In this document: one piece after another, positions 1 to 8,604 of the stretch
Position numbering within the stretch: position 1 is the stretch's first letter
How the letters are laid out: the number at the start of each line of letters is the position of its first letter
Source of the DNA: Stutzerimonas stutzeri
Lineage (GTDB): Bacteria > Pseudomonadota > Gammaproteobacteria > Pseudomonadales > Pseudomonadaceae
Direction: 5' to 3'
Length of the DNA stretch: 64,000 bases
Assembly (NCBI RefSeq): GCF_009789555.1
Contig: NZ_CP046902.1
Span: 794,001 to 858,000, forward strand
Notes under the pieces: model-generated
What the model saw: the letters and a program-made list of their open reading frames with translations, nothing else
The model's database searches: none
What the model was told of the DNA's origin: nothing
Made by a program: the position numbers and the translations under genes

Positions 1-2
1 TC

Positions 3-860
3 GGCTTCCTGCGCCTGTTCGCGCGGCTGCCATGGGGCGCGGTACAACGCTTGGGTAGCTTCATCGGCTGGTTGATGTGGAAACTGCCCAATCGTTCGCG
101 TGAGGTCGCCCGGATCAATCTGGCCAAGTGCTTTCCCGAACTCGATGCCGCTGGGCAGGAACGCCTTCTGGGGCAAAGCCTGCAGCAGATCGGCAAGACG
201 TTCACCGAGAGCGCCTGCGCATGGATCTGGCCGGCTGACAAGACGTTGCGGCTGGTCAAAGAGGTCGAAGGGCTCGACGTGCTGGAACAGGCCCTGGCCT
301 CCGGCAAGGGTGTCGTGGGCATCACCAGCCATATCGGTAACTGGGAGGTGCTCAATCACTTCTACTGCGCCCAGTGCAAACCCATCATTTTCTATCGCCC
401 GCCGAAGCTCAAGGCCGTAGATGACCTCCTGCAGCGCCAGCGCGTACAGCTGGGCAACAAAGTGGCGCCCTCCACCCGTGAAGGCATCATCAGCGTCATC
501 AAGGAGGTTCGCAAAGGCGGCGCCGTGGGTATCCCGGCCGATCCGGAGCCCAGTGAGGGTTCGGGCGTCTTCGTACCGTTTCTCGGCACCCAGGCGCTGA
601 CCAGCAAGTTCGTGCCTGGCATGCTCACCGGTGGCAAGGCGGTCGGGGTCTTCCTACACGCGTTGCGCCTGGAGGACGGTTCGGGCTACAAAGTGGTGCT
701 CGAAGCGGCGCCGCCAGCGATGTACGACGAAGACATCGAAGCGGCCGTCGCGGCCATGAGCGGCGTCGTCGAACGTTATGTCCGCACCTGGCCGAGCCAG
801 TACATGTGGACCATGAAACGCTTCAAGAAACGCCCGGCAGGCGAACGCCGCTGGTACTGA
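3..860 (+). CDS. Lysophospholipid acyltransferase, LpxL/HtrB family (5' partial)
   Basis: The reading frame is open from the left edge, and the codons before the first in-window start read as family-like sequence (FLRLFARLPWG), so the true start lies outside the window. The motif HIGNWE, about 115 residues in, matches the catalytic HxxxxD/E motif of LpxL/LpxM acyltransferases. These inner-membrane enzymes transfer an acyl chain to lipid A precursors or other lysolipids. A PilZ gene follows 34 bp downstream, matching the PA0011-PA0012 arrangement of P. aeruginosa. The family is clear. Whether the substrate is lipid A or another lipid, such as an ornithine lipid, cannot be decided from sequence. 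Confidence 0.85.
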   Translation, partial: GFLRLFARLPWGAVQRLGSFIGWLMWKLPNRSREVARINLAKCFPELDAAGQERLLGQSLQQIGKTFTESACAWIWPADKTLRLVKEVEGLDVLEQALASGKGVVGITSHIGNWEVLNHFYCAQCKPIIFYRPPKLKAVDDLLQRQRVQLGNKVAPSTREGIISVIKEVRKGGAVGIPADPEPSEGSGVFVPFLGTQALTSKFVPGMLTGGKAVGVFLHALRLEDGSGYKVVLEAAPPAMYDEDIEAAVAAMSGVVERYVRTWPSQYMWTMKRFKKRPAGERRWY

Positions 861-894
861 CCCACACTGCTAACGAAAACAACGAGAACGTCAG

Positions 895-1161
895 ATGGAA
901 AACCAGCGCCAGCATCCACGCGCGCCCATGAAGTGCCGGATACGCATCACGCATGAGTCCTTTGGCGAGGTGTTCGCCCATACGCGTGATCTGTCGGACG
1001 GCGGCGTCTACGTCAGGCATCCGCAACTGACCGAACTCCGGCTCGGGATGATCGTCAGCGGTCAGGTCCAGGATTTGCCTATCCCGGCGCCCGTGCTGGA
1101 GATGGAAGTCATGCGCGTCGACGGCGAAGGCGTCGGCTTGCGTTTCGTTCAGGGCTCCTGA
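895..1161 (+). CDS. PilZ domain protein (c-di-GMP binding)
   Basis: An 88-residue protein that is a single PilZ domain. The N-terminal arginine motif (RQHPR, residues 4-8) and a D-x-S-x-G-G motif (DLSDGG, residues 32-37) are the two elements that bind cyclic di-GMP in PilZ proteins. It probably acts as a stand-alone cytoplasmic c-di-GMP effector. It follows the acyltransferase gene on the same strand, so co-transcription is plausible. It is convergent with the TPR gene, with only 34 bp between the stop codons. The output of the protein cannot be read from sequence. Confidence 0.88.
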   Translation: MENQRQHPRAPMKCRIRITHESFGEVFAHTRDLSDGGVYVRHPQLTELRLGMIVSGQVQDLPIPAPVLEMEVMRVDGEGVGLRFVQGS

Positions 1162-1195
1162 ACAACCGTAACCGCTTCGTGCATACCCCGGAACG

Positions 1196-1513
1196 CTAGA
1201 CGCCACTCTGCTTGTCGAGCTTGCGCAGGAATACCGTCATTTCCTTCTCGGCCTGCTTGTCGCCGTGCGACTGCGCCGCGACCAGGCCCTGCTGCCACGC
1301 CTGTTTCGCCCCCGCTACATCGCCGTTGGCCTGCAGCGCCTTGCCGAGCAGCTTCCATGCGGCGGAATACCTGGGGTCCTGTTCGACGCAGCGCTGCAGG
1401 TGCAAGGCGGCCCGAGGCGCGTCGCCGGCGTCCAGATAACCCTTGCCGAGGCCAAAGCGCAGCATTGGATTGTCCATGCCCTTGGCGAGCATCTTTTCCA
1501 GCGATTCGAGCAT
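1196..1513 (-). CDS. Small TPR-repeat protein
   Basis: A 105-residue protein made of TPR-like helical pairs, for example ALHLQRCVEQDPRYSAAWKL followed by AKQAWQQGL. The start at 1513 is preferred over one 27 bp upstream because AAGGGG stands about 6 nt before it. TPR proteins are protein-protein scaffolds, so no enzymatic role is implied. Its position corresponds to the TPR gene (PA0015) beside trkA in P. aeruginosa, but here about 14.5 kb of ectoine-catabolism genes lies between it and trkA. Confidence 0.82.
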   Translation of the reverse strand: MLESLEKMLAKGMDNPMLRFGLGKGYLDAGDAPRAALHLQRCVEQDPRYSAAWKLLGKALQANGDVAGAKQAWQQGLVAAQSHGDKQAEKEMTVFLRKLDKQSGV

Positions 1514-1577
1514 CGAGTTCCCCTTTACAGCCCATCGCACGCACGCCCTGATCGTACCCGTCGCGGCGTGCTGCGGC

Positions 1578-2405
1578 CTAGCTCGCCTGGGTTACCGCAC
1601 TGAGGAATTCCCGTGTGCGCGCCTCGCGAGGGTTGCCGAACAGTTCTTCGGGCGTGCCCTGTTCGTGGATACGGCCTGCATTAAAAAAGCATACGCGGTC
1701 TGCGAATTCGCGGGCGAATCCCATCTGGTGCGTGACCATCAACATGGTCAGGTTGTGCTCTTCGCCCAGTTGCCGGATAACATTGAGTACTTCGCCACAG
1801 AGTTCGGGGTCCAGTGCCGAGGTCACTTCGTCAAACAGCATCACCCTCGGGCGCATCGCCATGGCTCGTGCGATGGCGACCCGTTGTTGCTGGCCACCGG
1901 AGAGCTGCGCCGGATAATGCTCGAGCTTGTCTTCAAGCCCGACCATGGCCAGCAACTCGTCGGCACGCTCGCGCGCTTCGCGCTTGGACAGCCCCAGCAC
2001 CTGCACCGGCGCTTCCATCACGTTCTGCCGAGCATCCATGTGAGGGAACAGGTTGAAGCTCTGGAATACCATGCCGACCTTGCCGCGAACGTGGCGCTGA
2101 TAACGGCCACTGGCCGGAACCAGGTGCCCGTCGGACGCGGGCATGTGGGTCAACGGCTCTCCGTCGACTTCGATGACACCCTCGTCAATGGTCTCCAGCG
2201 TCATCAACGCGCGCAGCAGCGTCGATTTGCCCGAGCCGCTTGGACCGATGATCGCGACCTTCTCACCGTTGGCGATTTCCAGATCCAGATGATCGAGCAC
2301 GGTCAGGCTGCCGTAGCGCTTGGTTACCTGATCGAAGCGCACCAGGGGTTCGGCCATGCCGTTGCCGCTGTGAGTCGGGGTGTCGAGTTGCGGTGAGGTG
2401 TTCAT
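1578..2405 (-). CDS. ehuA: ABC transporter ATP-binding protein, EhuA (ectoine/hydroxyectoine uptake)
   Basis: A 275-residue polar-amino-acid-type ABC ATPase. Walker A is GPSGSGKST (about residues 54-62), the signature is LSGGQQQR and Walker B is VMLFDEVTSALDP. It hydrolyses ATP to drive uptake through the two permeases encoded just upstream. Its ATG overlaps the stop of the preceding permease gene by 4 bp (2402-2405), a sign of translational coupling. By itself it resembles glutamine or general polar amino acid importers. The ectoine assignment rests on the divergent degradation genes. Confidence 0.8.
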   Translation of the reverse strand: MNTSPQLDTPTHSGNGMAEPLVRFDQVTKRYGSLTVLDHLDLEIANGEKVAIIGPSGSGKSTLLRALMTLETIDEGVIEVDGEPLTHMPASDGHLVPASGRYQRHVRGKVGMVFQSFNLFPHMDARQNVMEAPVQVLGLSKREARERADELLAMVGLEDKLEHYPAQLSGGQQQRVAIARAMAMRPRVMLFDEVTSALDPELCGEVLNVIRQLGEEHNLTMLMVTHQMGFAREFADRVCFFNAGRIHEQGTPEELFGNPREARTREFLSAVTQAS

Positions 2406-3061
2406 CGGGCAACCTCCAAGTGATTTTCAAGACGGCGAACGCACCAGGCCAGCGCCAGGCTGAGCAACAGGAAGAACAACCCGACCATCGTGATCGGTTC
2501 CAGGTAACGGAAGCTTTCGGAGCCAATGTTCTTGGCCTGCTGCATGATTTCGACCACGGTGATTGCCGAAAGCACCGGCGTATCCTTCAGCATCGCCACC
2601 AGATAATTGCCGAGCGCCGGCAGGATCGGGCGCAGCGCCTGCGGCAGAATTACATCGCGGTAAGCGGTCAGTGGCGTCATGTTCAGGGCGGTCACCGCTT
2701 CCCACTGCCCGCGCGGGACGGCGTCGAGTCCTGCCCGGTAGACCTCGGCGGTATAGCACGCGTAGTGCACCGCAATGGCGATGATTCCGGCCTGCAGGGC
2801 ACTGAGATTGATGCCGTAGTTGGGGAATACGTAGAAGAGGAAGTAGGCCTGGATCAGTAGCGGCGTGCTGCGGATGAATTCGATCAGGCCGGTCGCAGGC
2901 CACGAAATCCACATCGTCCGGCTCCGGCGCGCGACCGCCAGCAGCAGGCCAAGCACGACGGCGATGGCGAAGCCGGCCAGGGTGATGCCGATGGTCTTCA
3001 ACGAGGCCTGTAGCAACTGCGGGAGGATATCCAGGGCAAATTGCCAATCGAAGAAGCTCAT
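2402..3061 (-). CDS. ehuD: ABC transporter permease, EhuD type
   Basis: A 219-residue integral membrane permease of the HisM/GlnP (polar amino acid) family, with a hydrophobic N-terminal half and the EAA-loop region near residues 120-150 (EAVTALNMTPLTAYRDVILP). It is expected to form a heterodimer with the permease encoded upstream. It overlaps both neighbours by 4 bp (ehuC stop with ehuD start, ehuD stop with ehuA start), so the importer genes are tightly coupled. The gene order B-C-D-A is read from the divergent regulatory region. Confidence 0.8.
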   Translation of the reverse strand: MSFFDWQFALDILPQLLQASLKTIGITLAGFAIAVVLGLLLAVARRSRTMWISWPATGLIEFIRSTPLLIQAYFLFYVFPNYGINLSALQAGIIAIAVHYACYTAEVYRAGLDAVPRGQWEAVTALNMTPLTAYRDVILPQALRPILPALGNYLVAMLKDTPVLSAITVVEIMQQAKNIGSESFRYLEPITMVGLFFLLLSLALAWCVRRLENHLEVAR

Positions 3062-3717
3062 GCCAGGCCTCCCTTGATTCGGCCCCGGCTCAGACGCCGT
3101 TCGATCAGGCGCATGGCGAGGTTGATCGCCTGGGCCATGACAAAATACATGAGCAGCGCCATACCGAAGATTTCAAGGGTCATGAACGTCGCCTGGTCGA
3201 GCTGGCGCGCCCGGAAGGCCAGATCCGAAATGGTGATCAGAGAAACCAGCGAGGTGTTCTTCAGCAGTTCGATCAGCAGGTTGGTTCCCGGCGGAATGGC
3301 AGCCAGCAGCGCTTGCGGCAGGATGATACGGGTGAAGCGTTTCAGCGGCGTCATGTTCAGCGCCACGCAGGCTTCGTGCTGGCCGCGTGCCACCGAGCGG
3401 ATGGTGCCGCGCATGACTTCCGCGCCATAGGCGCCGATATGAAGCCCGAGGCCGAAAACCGCTACGGTGAATGCGGACAGTTCCACGTGGAACGGTGGCA
3501 TGGGCAGTACGAAATACAGCCAGAACAGCTGCACCAGCAGCGAGGTGCCTCGGAACACTTCTATGTAGGCGATCGAAAACCAGCGCAGCGGAGCGAACGG
3601 CGACAAGCGGCCCAGGGCGCCGAGTACCGCACAGATGATCGCCAGCAGCGACGCCCAGAAGGTGATCTGAAGCGTTACCCAGGCACCTTGCAGCATCAGG
3701 GGAAGGAGTTCTCCCAT
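3058..3717 (-). CDS. ehuC: ABC transporter permease, EhuC type
   Basis: A 219-residue permease paralogous to EhuD, with the EAA-loop motif EACVALNMTPLKRFTRIILP. The start at 3717 is chosen because GAGGTA lies 8 nt upstream and the protein then begins MGELLPLML, directly before a membrane segment. A start 57 bp upstream would add a charged non-conserved tail. It pairs with EhuD as the transmembrane channel of the importer, and the binding-protein gene lies 84 bp upstream. Confidence 0.8.
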   Translation of the reverse strand: MGELLPLMLQGAWVTLQITFWASLLAIICAVLGALGRLSPFAPLRWFSIAYIEVFRGTSLLVQLFWLYFVLPMPPFHVELSAFTVAVFGLGLHIGAYGAEVMRGTIRSVARGQHEACVALNMTPLKRFTRIILPQALLAAIPPGTNLLIELLKNTSLVSLITISDLAFRARQLDQATFMTLEIFGMALLMYFVMAQAINLAMRLIERRLSRGRIKGGLA

Positions 3718-3801
3718 GGGTTCGGTACCTCTATCTCGGGAACGAAACCACGCGAACGGACAGCGCCGCGCCATCGCGCAGCACGGCGCTCCGAACGCGG
3801 A

Positions 3802-4656
3802 TCACTGGGCGCAGAGCTGCGCGGCGGTCTTGTCGGTGATGTTGGACTCGTCGAAACCGAACGGCGCGACGGTCTTGAGGTGATCCTCACTGCCCAGCCA
3901 CTGTTTCAGCTCCGCGTTGACCGCATCGCGCAGGGCGGTGTCTTCGGGTCGGAACGCCAGCGCGCCGTAGCCGGTATGCGCCGGATCGTCCTTGAATTCG
4001 CTGATCGCCTCGAGCGAATCGCCGCCCTTCTCGGCCAGGCCTTTCATGGTCAACTGGGTGCCGACTGCTGCGTCGGCACGCCCGCTGCGCACTGCCTGCA
4101 GCTGCGCGGTGGTATCCGGGACCTGGAGTATCTGGTCATCGCTGATACCGCCATCTCGTGCATAGGCGAGGTTGACTGTACCGGACATGATCGCCAGCTT
4201 GGCGCCGCTCTTGGCGATGTCTTCGTAGCTGTGCAGGTCCTTCGGATTACCTGCCTTCACCAGCAGGGTGTCAGGCAACTGGTATTGCGGGTCGGTAAAA
4301 ATGACCTGCTTGCAACGTTCTGGCGTGATGTACATGCCGGCCGCGATCAGGTCGAAACGGCCGGCGCGCAGACCCGGAATCAGCGAGCCCCACTCGGTAA
4401 GGACGGGCTTGATGGTTTCGATACCCATGCGCTGGAAGATTTTTTCGACGATTTCGGGGGATTCACCGGTCACGCTGCCGTCGGTAGCGGTATAGGCAAA
4501 AGGGGTTTCGTTGGCGTAGCCAATGCGCACGCTGTTGCTTTGCTTGATCTCATCAAGGGTGTCGGCCTGGGCGAGAGTCGAGAGCGAAAGGCTGGAGGTG
4601 ACGGCGCAGGCCAGCAGAAGCTTGCCTAATCGGAAGGGGTTTGCGCGATTCATCAT
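3802..4656 (-). CDS. ehuB: Periplasmic substrate-binding protein, EhuB type
   Basis: A 284-residue solute-binding protein of the amino-acid-binding (SBP_bac_3) family. It has a Sec signal peptide (hydrophobic core about residues 9-28, cleavage near AQA-DT) and the family signature VRIGYANETPFAY soon after. It should capture ectoine or hydroxyectoine in the periplasm and hand it to EhuCD. The first gene of the importer unit, it is transcribed away from enuR. Two ATG codons (4656 and 4653) follow AGGAG; the second has the better spacing. Ligand specificity is inferred from the neighbouring genes. Confidence 0.8.
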   Translation of the reverse strand: MMNRANPFRLGKLLLACAVTSSLSLSTLAQADTLDEIKQSNSVRIGYANETPFAYTATDGSVTGESPEIVEKIFQRMGIETIKPVLTEWGSLIPGLRAGRFDLIAAGMYITPERCKQVIFTDPQYQLPDTLLVKAGNPKDLHSYEDIAKSGAKLAIMSGTVNLAYARDGGISDDQILQVPDTTAQLQAVRSGRADAAVGTQLTMKGLAEKGGDSLEAISEFKDDPAHTGYGALAFRPEDTALRDAVNAELKQWLGSEDHLKTVAPFGFDESNITDKTAAQLCAQ

Positions 4657-4898
4657 GAATTCTCCTGTGCTTTTATGGTTCGCAGCCGGAGCTGCTATTT
4701 AGGAGGGCAGTTTCAAGAGCATCAGGACAGGGCGTTTCCTGCCTCAGCGCGGCTTTGGACTTCTTCTTGGGTGAGAGGTGCGCCGCGTTTCGCCGCTGGA
4801 GCATAACAAAACGAGTTTTCTCCCTGGGATTGCACTAGGACAATTGCATGACACTGCGCTTCAGTCGATCCTGTCGGCTCGACTGAAGGTGGAACGTC
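4657..4898. promoter_or_regulatory. Divergent regulatory region ehuB / enuR with candidate operator
   Basis: A 242-bp non-coding stretch that must hold promoters for the leftward importer genes and rightward enuR. Nearer enuR it contains ACTAGGAC at 4834-4841, within a context (ATTGCACTAGGAC) that matches 11 of 13 positions of an inverted copy at 6414-6426, before eutB. MocR-type regulators of ectoine genes bind their own cluster's promoters, so these are candidate EnuR sites. No unambiguous -35/-10 pair was identified. Confidence 0.4.
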
Positions 4899-6308
4899 AT
4901 GCGCAACTGGAAACAGGCCTTGCTCGCTGCCCGTAGTGGCGCGTCCAAATACAAGCTGCTGGTTACCGCCATTGCAACCGACATCGAACAGGGCAATCTG
5001 CAGGACGGGCAGCGCCTGCCGCCGCAGCGCTTGCTCGCCGAGCAACTCGACATCAGCGTGCAAACGGTGACCAACGCCTACAAGGAGTTGGAGCGTCAGG
5101 GCTGGGTGCGTTGCGAGGTCGGGCGCGGCAGCTTCGTCAGCCGGCGCATCAGTGAACGTGTCGCCAGTTCGATGCTCGATCGCGGCGAGAATTCGCTGCT
5201 CGACTTCTCCACGGCGCGCATCGTGCGTACCGAGACCCATGACCGTTTCTGGCGGCAGACCTGCGAGGAACTGGCGGCCGAGCATGAGCAGCCGTGGATC
5301 CACGCCTGCCGGCCGATCGCCGGTTTCGAGCATCACCGCGAAGTCGGCGTGCAATGGCTCGCCGGGCTGGGGCTGACAGTGGAGCTACAGGATCTGCTGC
5401 TCACCAATGGAACCTCCCACGCAATTTTCCTCGCCCTCGCCTCACTGGCCGGGCCCGACGATCTGGTCCTCTGCGAAAACTGTACCGACCACGGTGTAAT
5501 CGGCACCGCCCAGGTGCTCGGCTTCACCCTGCAAGGCGTGGAGACCGACCGCCATGGTCTCGATCCGGAACATTTCGAGGACCTGTGCGGCAACGAGCGG
5601 GTCACCGCGCTGGTCTGTACGCCGAATCTGAATAACCCCACCAGCACCATAATGCCGGACATGCGTCGCCGCGAAATCGCTGAGATCGCCCGCCGCTACG
5701 GCGTCTATGTGATCGAGGACGACGTGTACGGCCCGCTGCTCGGCGAGCATCGCGAAGCCTTGCCGATCAGCCATTACCTGCCGGAGTTGTCGTTCTACTG
5801 CACCAGCCTGACCAAGTCGGTACTCACCGGCCTGCGCATCGGCTATCTCGCCATGCCGCGGCGGCTGGCGTTGCGCACCGAAAGCATTCTGCGGGTAAAC
5901 AGCTGGATGGCCGCACCCTTGCTGGGCGAAATTGCCACCCGCTGGATCGAACGGGGGCAGGCCAACGAACTGGTGCACCTGCAACGCGAGCTGATCGCCT
6001 CCCGTCAGGCCGCGGTGACTGCCGAACTGGGCGATTACCTGCGCGGCAGCCACCCCGCTTCCCTCAGCGCCTGGCTCAACGTGCCCGAACATTGGGAACT
6101 GGATGCGCTGCAGCACGAGCTGCGGCGGCGCGAAATAGCCTTGACCCTGCCCGATCCTTTTTTGCCACCGGGTAGCCGTCGCCCACGGGCGATGCGTCTA
6201 TGCATCGGTGCAGAGTGCGACGACGAACGCCTGCGTGAGGGGCTCTGCAGCATCCGCGAAGTCTTCGAACAGTTCCCCGAGATTCATGAATTTCGCGGCG
6301 CGCGCTGA
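4899..6308 (+). CDS. enuR: MocR/GabR-type regulator of ectoine catabolism, EnuR
   Basis: A 469-residue fusion of a GntR-type winged helix-turn-helix (about residues 15-85, LLAEQLDISVQTVTNAYKEL) and an aminotransferase-like fold (about 110-460). The PLP-binding lysine is K306 in TSLTKS. Proteins of this type (EnuR) are known to sense ectoine catabolites bound covalently to PLP and to control ectoine uptake and degradation genes. It lies between the importer and the catabolic genes, facing the latter. The aminotransferase-like domain is expected to sense rather than to catalyse transamination. Confidence 0.87.
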   Translation: MRNWKQALLAARSGASKYKLLVTAIATDIEQGNLQDGQRLPPQRLLAEQLDISVQTVTNAYKELERQGWVRCEVGRGSFVSRRISERVASSMLDRGENSLLDFSTARIVRTETHDRFWRQTCEELAAEHEQPWIHACRPIAGFEHHREVGVQWLAGLGLTVELQDLLLTNGTSHAIFLALASLAGPDDLVLCENCTDHGVIGTAQVLGFTLQGVETDRHGLDPEHFEDLCGNERVTALVCTPNLNNPTSTIMPDMRRREIAEIARRYGVYVIEDDVYGPLLGEHREALPISHYLPELSFYCTSLTKSVLTGLRIGYLAMPRRLALRTESILRVNSWMAAPLLGEIATRWIERGQANELVHLQRELIASRQAAVTAELGDYLRGSHPASLSAWLNVPEHWELDALQHELRRREIALTLPDPFLPPGSRRPRAMRLCIGAECDDERLREGLCSIREVFEQFPEIHEFRGAR

Positions 6309-6413
6309 AAGCGAGCGCACGGTACCAGGGCGCCTCATACAGAGTCTCCAGAGGTGCTAAAACAGGGCGCATCGGCCCTTTGGGGCGGCACAATTACAGG
6401 GCGAAAATAAAGA

Positions 6414-6421
6414 GTCCTAGT
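6414..6421. promoter_or_regulatory. Candidate EnuR site upstream of eutB
   Basis: GTCCTAGT, the inverse complement of ACTAGGAC at 4834-4841, lies 54 bp before eutB. With flanks the two sites agree at 11 of 13 positions. A shorter match (TCCTAG, 12312-12317) lies before doeC. An 8-bp match between two such regions can easily arise by chance, so this is only a candidate. Confidence 0.3.
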
Positions 6422-6474
6422 ACATTGAGCTGGCGAAATGGCCGCTCCTACACTCGGCGACATTCACCAGCGGA

Positions 6475-7455
6475 ATGTTCGCCATGCAGCCGATCCTTTT
6501 CGACCAGCTCCTCGACGCTCGCGAGCGCATACGCGGTCTCGTTCGGGAAACCCCCCTTGAGCGTTCGGCCACGCTCAGTCGGCTGACGGGCGTGCCGGTA
6601 TGGCTGAAGCTGGAGTCACAGCAGACAACCGGCAGCTTCAAGCTGCGAGGGGCGAGCCATGCGGTTGCGAGACTGCCGGCGGCGCAGAAACGACTCGGTG
6701 TGGTGACAGCCTCTACCGGCAACCATGGCCGCGCGCTCGCCTTTGCTGCGGCGCAGCAGGGCGTCAGGGCGATTGTCTGCCTGTCGCAATTGGTTCCGGA
6801 GAACAAAGTACAGGCGATCCGCGAGTTGGGCGCCGAGGTGGTGATCGTTGGCCATAGCCAGGACGATGCTCAGGTCGAGGCCGAACGCATCGAGCGGGAA
6901 CAGGGCGCCACCTTCATTCCCGCCTTCGATCATCCGCATATCATCGCTGGCCAAGGCACGCTGGGTCTGGAAATCCTTGAACAATGCCCGGACGTCGCCG
7001 AGGTGCTGGTGCCGCTCTCCGGAGGTGGGCTGTTGGCGGGTGTCGCCCTGGGCCTCAAGCGCCAGCGCCCGGATATCCGCGTGCATGGCATCAGCATGCG
7101 CCGTGGTGCGGCGATGCATGCGAGCCTCGATGCTGGCCATCCGGTCGAGGTTGAGGAATGCCCGAGCCTGGCCGATTCACTCGGCGGCGGCATCGGGCTG
7201 GGCAATCGCCACACCTTCGGTCTCGTCCGTGAGCTGGCCGATCACCTCCACCTGCTCGATGAGCCGGCCATCGCCGTCGGCATCCGTCATGCCTATCACC
7301 AGGAACGGCTGGTGCTCGAAGGCGCTGCCGCGGTAGGCATCGCCGCCCTGCTCGAACGCGTGATCGAGCCTCGTGGTTCGGTGGTCGTCGTGATCAGCGG
7401 CCGCAATGTGGATACCGGTCAGCACCTGCGCGTGCTCAACGGCGCAAACGAATAA
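6475..7455 (+). CDS. eutB: Threonine dehydratase-like enzyme EutB (hydroxyectoine utilisation)
   Basis: A 326-residue PLP-dependent fold-type II enzyme of the serine/threonine dehydratase family. The Schiff-base lysine is K57 in TGSFKLRGA, and the glycine-rich phosphate loop is SGGGLLAG (about residues 182-189). Within ectoine clusters EutB is proposed to act with EutC in converting hydroxyectoine-derived intermediates toward the ectoine route. It heads the catabolic genes and is followed by eutC after 63 bp. A second in-frame ATG at 6484 is an alternative start. Taken alone it could be called a threonine dehydratase; the neighbours support EutB. Confidence 0.85.
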   Translation: MFAMQPILFDQLLDARERIRGLVRETPLERSATLSRLTGVPVWLKLESQQTTGSFKLRGASHAVARLPAAQKRLGVVTASTGNHGRALAFAAAQQGVRAIVCLSQLVPENKVQAIRELGAEVVIVGHSQDDAQVEAERIEREQGATFIPAFDHPHIIAGQGTLGLEILEQCPDVAEVLVPLSGGGLLAGVALGLKRQRPDIRVHGISMRRGAAMHASLDAGHPVEVEECPSLADSLGGGIGLGNRHTFGLVRELADHLHLLDEPAIAVGIRHAYHQERLVLEGAAAVGIAALLERVIEPRGSVVVVISGRNVDTGQHLRVLNGANE

Positions 7456-7518
7456 GCCCACTCCACCCTCATCAACCTTGCTACCGGTGCGTCCGGTGTA
7501 TTCCCGATGGAGATCAAC

Positions 7519-8505
7519 ATGGCCGAGACTCTGCTGCTCAGCGAAACCGATCTCCGCGCCTGCCTGGCCCTCGATCCGGCCAGCCTCGACGCGGTCGAAG
7601 ATGCGTTCCGCCTGCTTGCCACCGAGGCGGTGGCGATGCCGCCGATCATGCGTCTGGACATTCCCGAGCACAACGGTGAGGTCGACGTGAAGACGGCCTA
7701 TCTGCCGGGCCTGCCGCGTTTCGCCATCAAGGTCAGCCCCGGATTCTTCGACAATCCGGCGCTCGGGCTGCCCAGCCTCAATGGGCTGATGATGCTGTTC
7801 TCGGCGCGCACCGGACTGCTCGACGCGTTGTTGCTGGACAACGGCTTCCTGACCGCCGTGCGTACCGCTGCCGCCGGTGCGGTGGCAGCAAAGTGGCTAA
7901 GTCGTCCAAACGCCAGCCGCGTGGCGATCATCGGGGCTGGCGAGCAGGCGCGCTTGCAATTGGCAGCCTTGCGGCTGGTGCGCGACATTCACGAGGTGCG
8001 TATCTGGGCGCGAGATCCAGCCAAGGCGGCCGCTTTTGCCGACGAGCTTGAAGGACTCCATGCGCGAGTCGCCGACAGCCTCGATGCCGCGATGGATGGT
8101 GTCGATATCGCGATTACCACCACACCCAGCCGCACGCCCTTGATACAGCCGCGTCATCTGCAACCGGGCCTGCACATCACAGCCATGGGCTCCGATGCCG
8201 AACACAAGAACGAAATCTCCGCGGCCGCTCTGGTCGCCTGCGATCTATACGTCGCCGACCGTCTGAGCCAGACCCGGGTGCTCGGTGAATTGCACCACGC
8301 GATCACGGCGGGCCTGGTGGACAGCGATTCGTCGTCGCTGACCGAACTTGGGCAGGTGATCGCCGGCCATCATCCCGGCCGCACCTCGGCCGGTCAGGTC
8401 ACCCTCTGCGACCTGACCGGCACCGGCGCGCAGGACACTGCCATCGCCAGCTTCGCCTTCGACCGGGCTCGCGCAGCGGGCAGGGGTTTCATCTTCAACC
8501 CCTGA
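7519..8505 (+). CDS. eutC: Ornithine cyclodeaminase-like enzyme EutC
   Basis: A 328-residue member of the ornithine cyclodeaminase/mu-crystallin family, with a Rossmann NAD-binding motif VAIIGAGEQAR about residues 133-143 and the family segment TAYLPGLPRFAIKVSPGF near the N terminus. In hydroxyectoine utilisation it is thought to work after EutB. The start at 7519 is chosen because GGAG sits 6 nt upstream; an ATG 12 bp earlier overlaps that ribosome site. Biochemical details of the EutABC branch are only partly known. Confidence 0.85.
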   Translation: MAETLLLSETDLRACLALDPASLDAVEDAFRLLATEAVAMPPIMRLDIPEHNGEVDVKTAYLPGLPRFAIKVSPGFFDNPALGLPSLNGLMMLFSARTGLLDALLLDNGFLTAVRTAAAGAVAAKWLSRPNASRVAIIGAGEQARLQLAALRLVRDIHEVRIWARDPAKAAAFADELEGLHARVADSLDAAMDGVDIAITTTPSRTPLIQPRHLQPGLHITAMGSDAEHKNEISAAALVACDLYVADRLSQTRVLGELHHAITAGLVDSDSSSLTELGQVIAGHHPGRTSAGQVTLCDLTGTGAQDTAIASFAFDRARAAGRGFIFNP

Positions 8506-8540
8506 TCTGCAGACGCGAGCCTGTTCGCACCGCCATTCGT

Positions 8541-8570
8541 CGCGGCTTCGCGAGCCAGCTCGCCCCTGCA
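8541..8570. repeat. REP-like palindrome between eutC and doeA
   Basis: The 93-bp gap between eutC and doeA contains CGAGC (8551-8555) and GCTCG (8558-8562) around a 2-nt centre, with flanks resembling Pseudomonas REP elements (TTCGCGAGCCAGCTCGCCCC). It belongs to a different REP type from the GGAGGCCCGCC elements found after doeC. REP hairpins can stabilise upstream mRNA. Confidence 0.5.
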
Positions 8571-8604
8571 GAGCAAGAGCGGTCCATCCACGAGGGCAAT
8601 GAAG

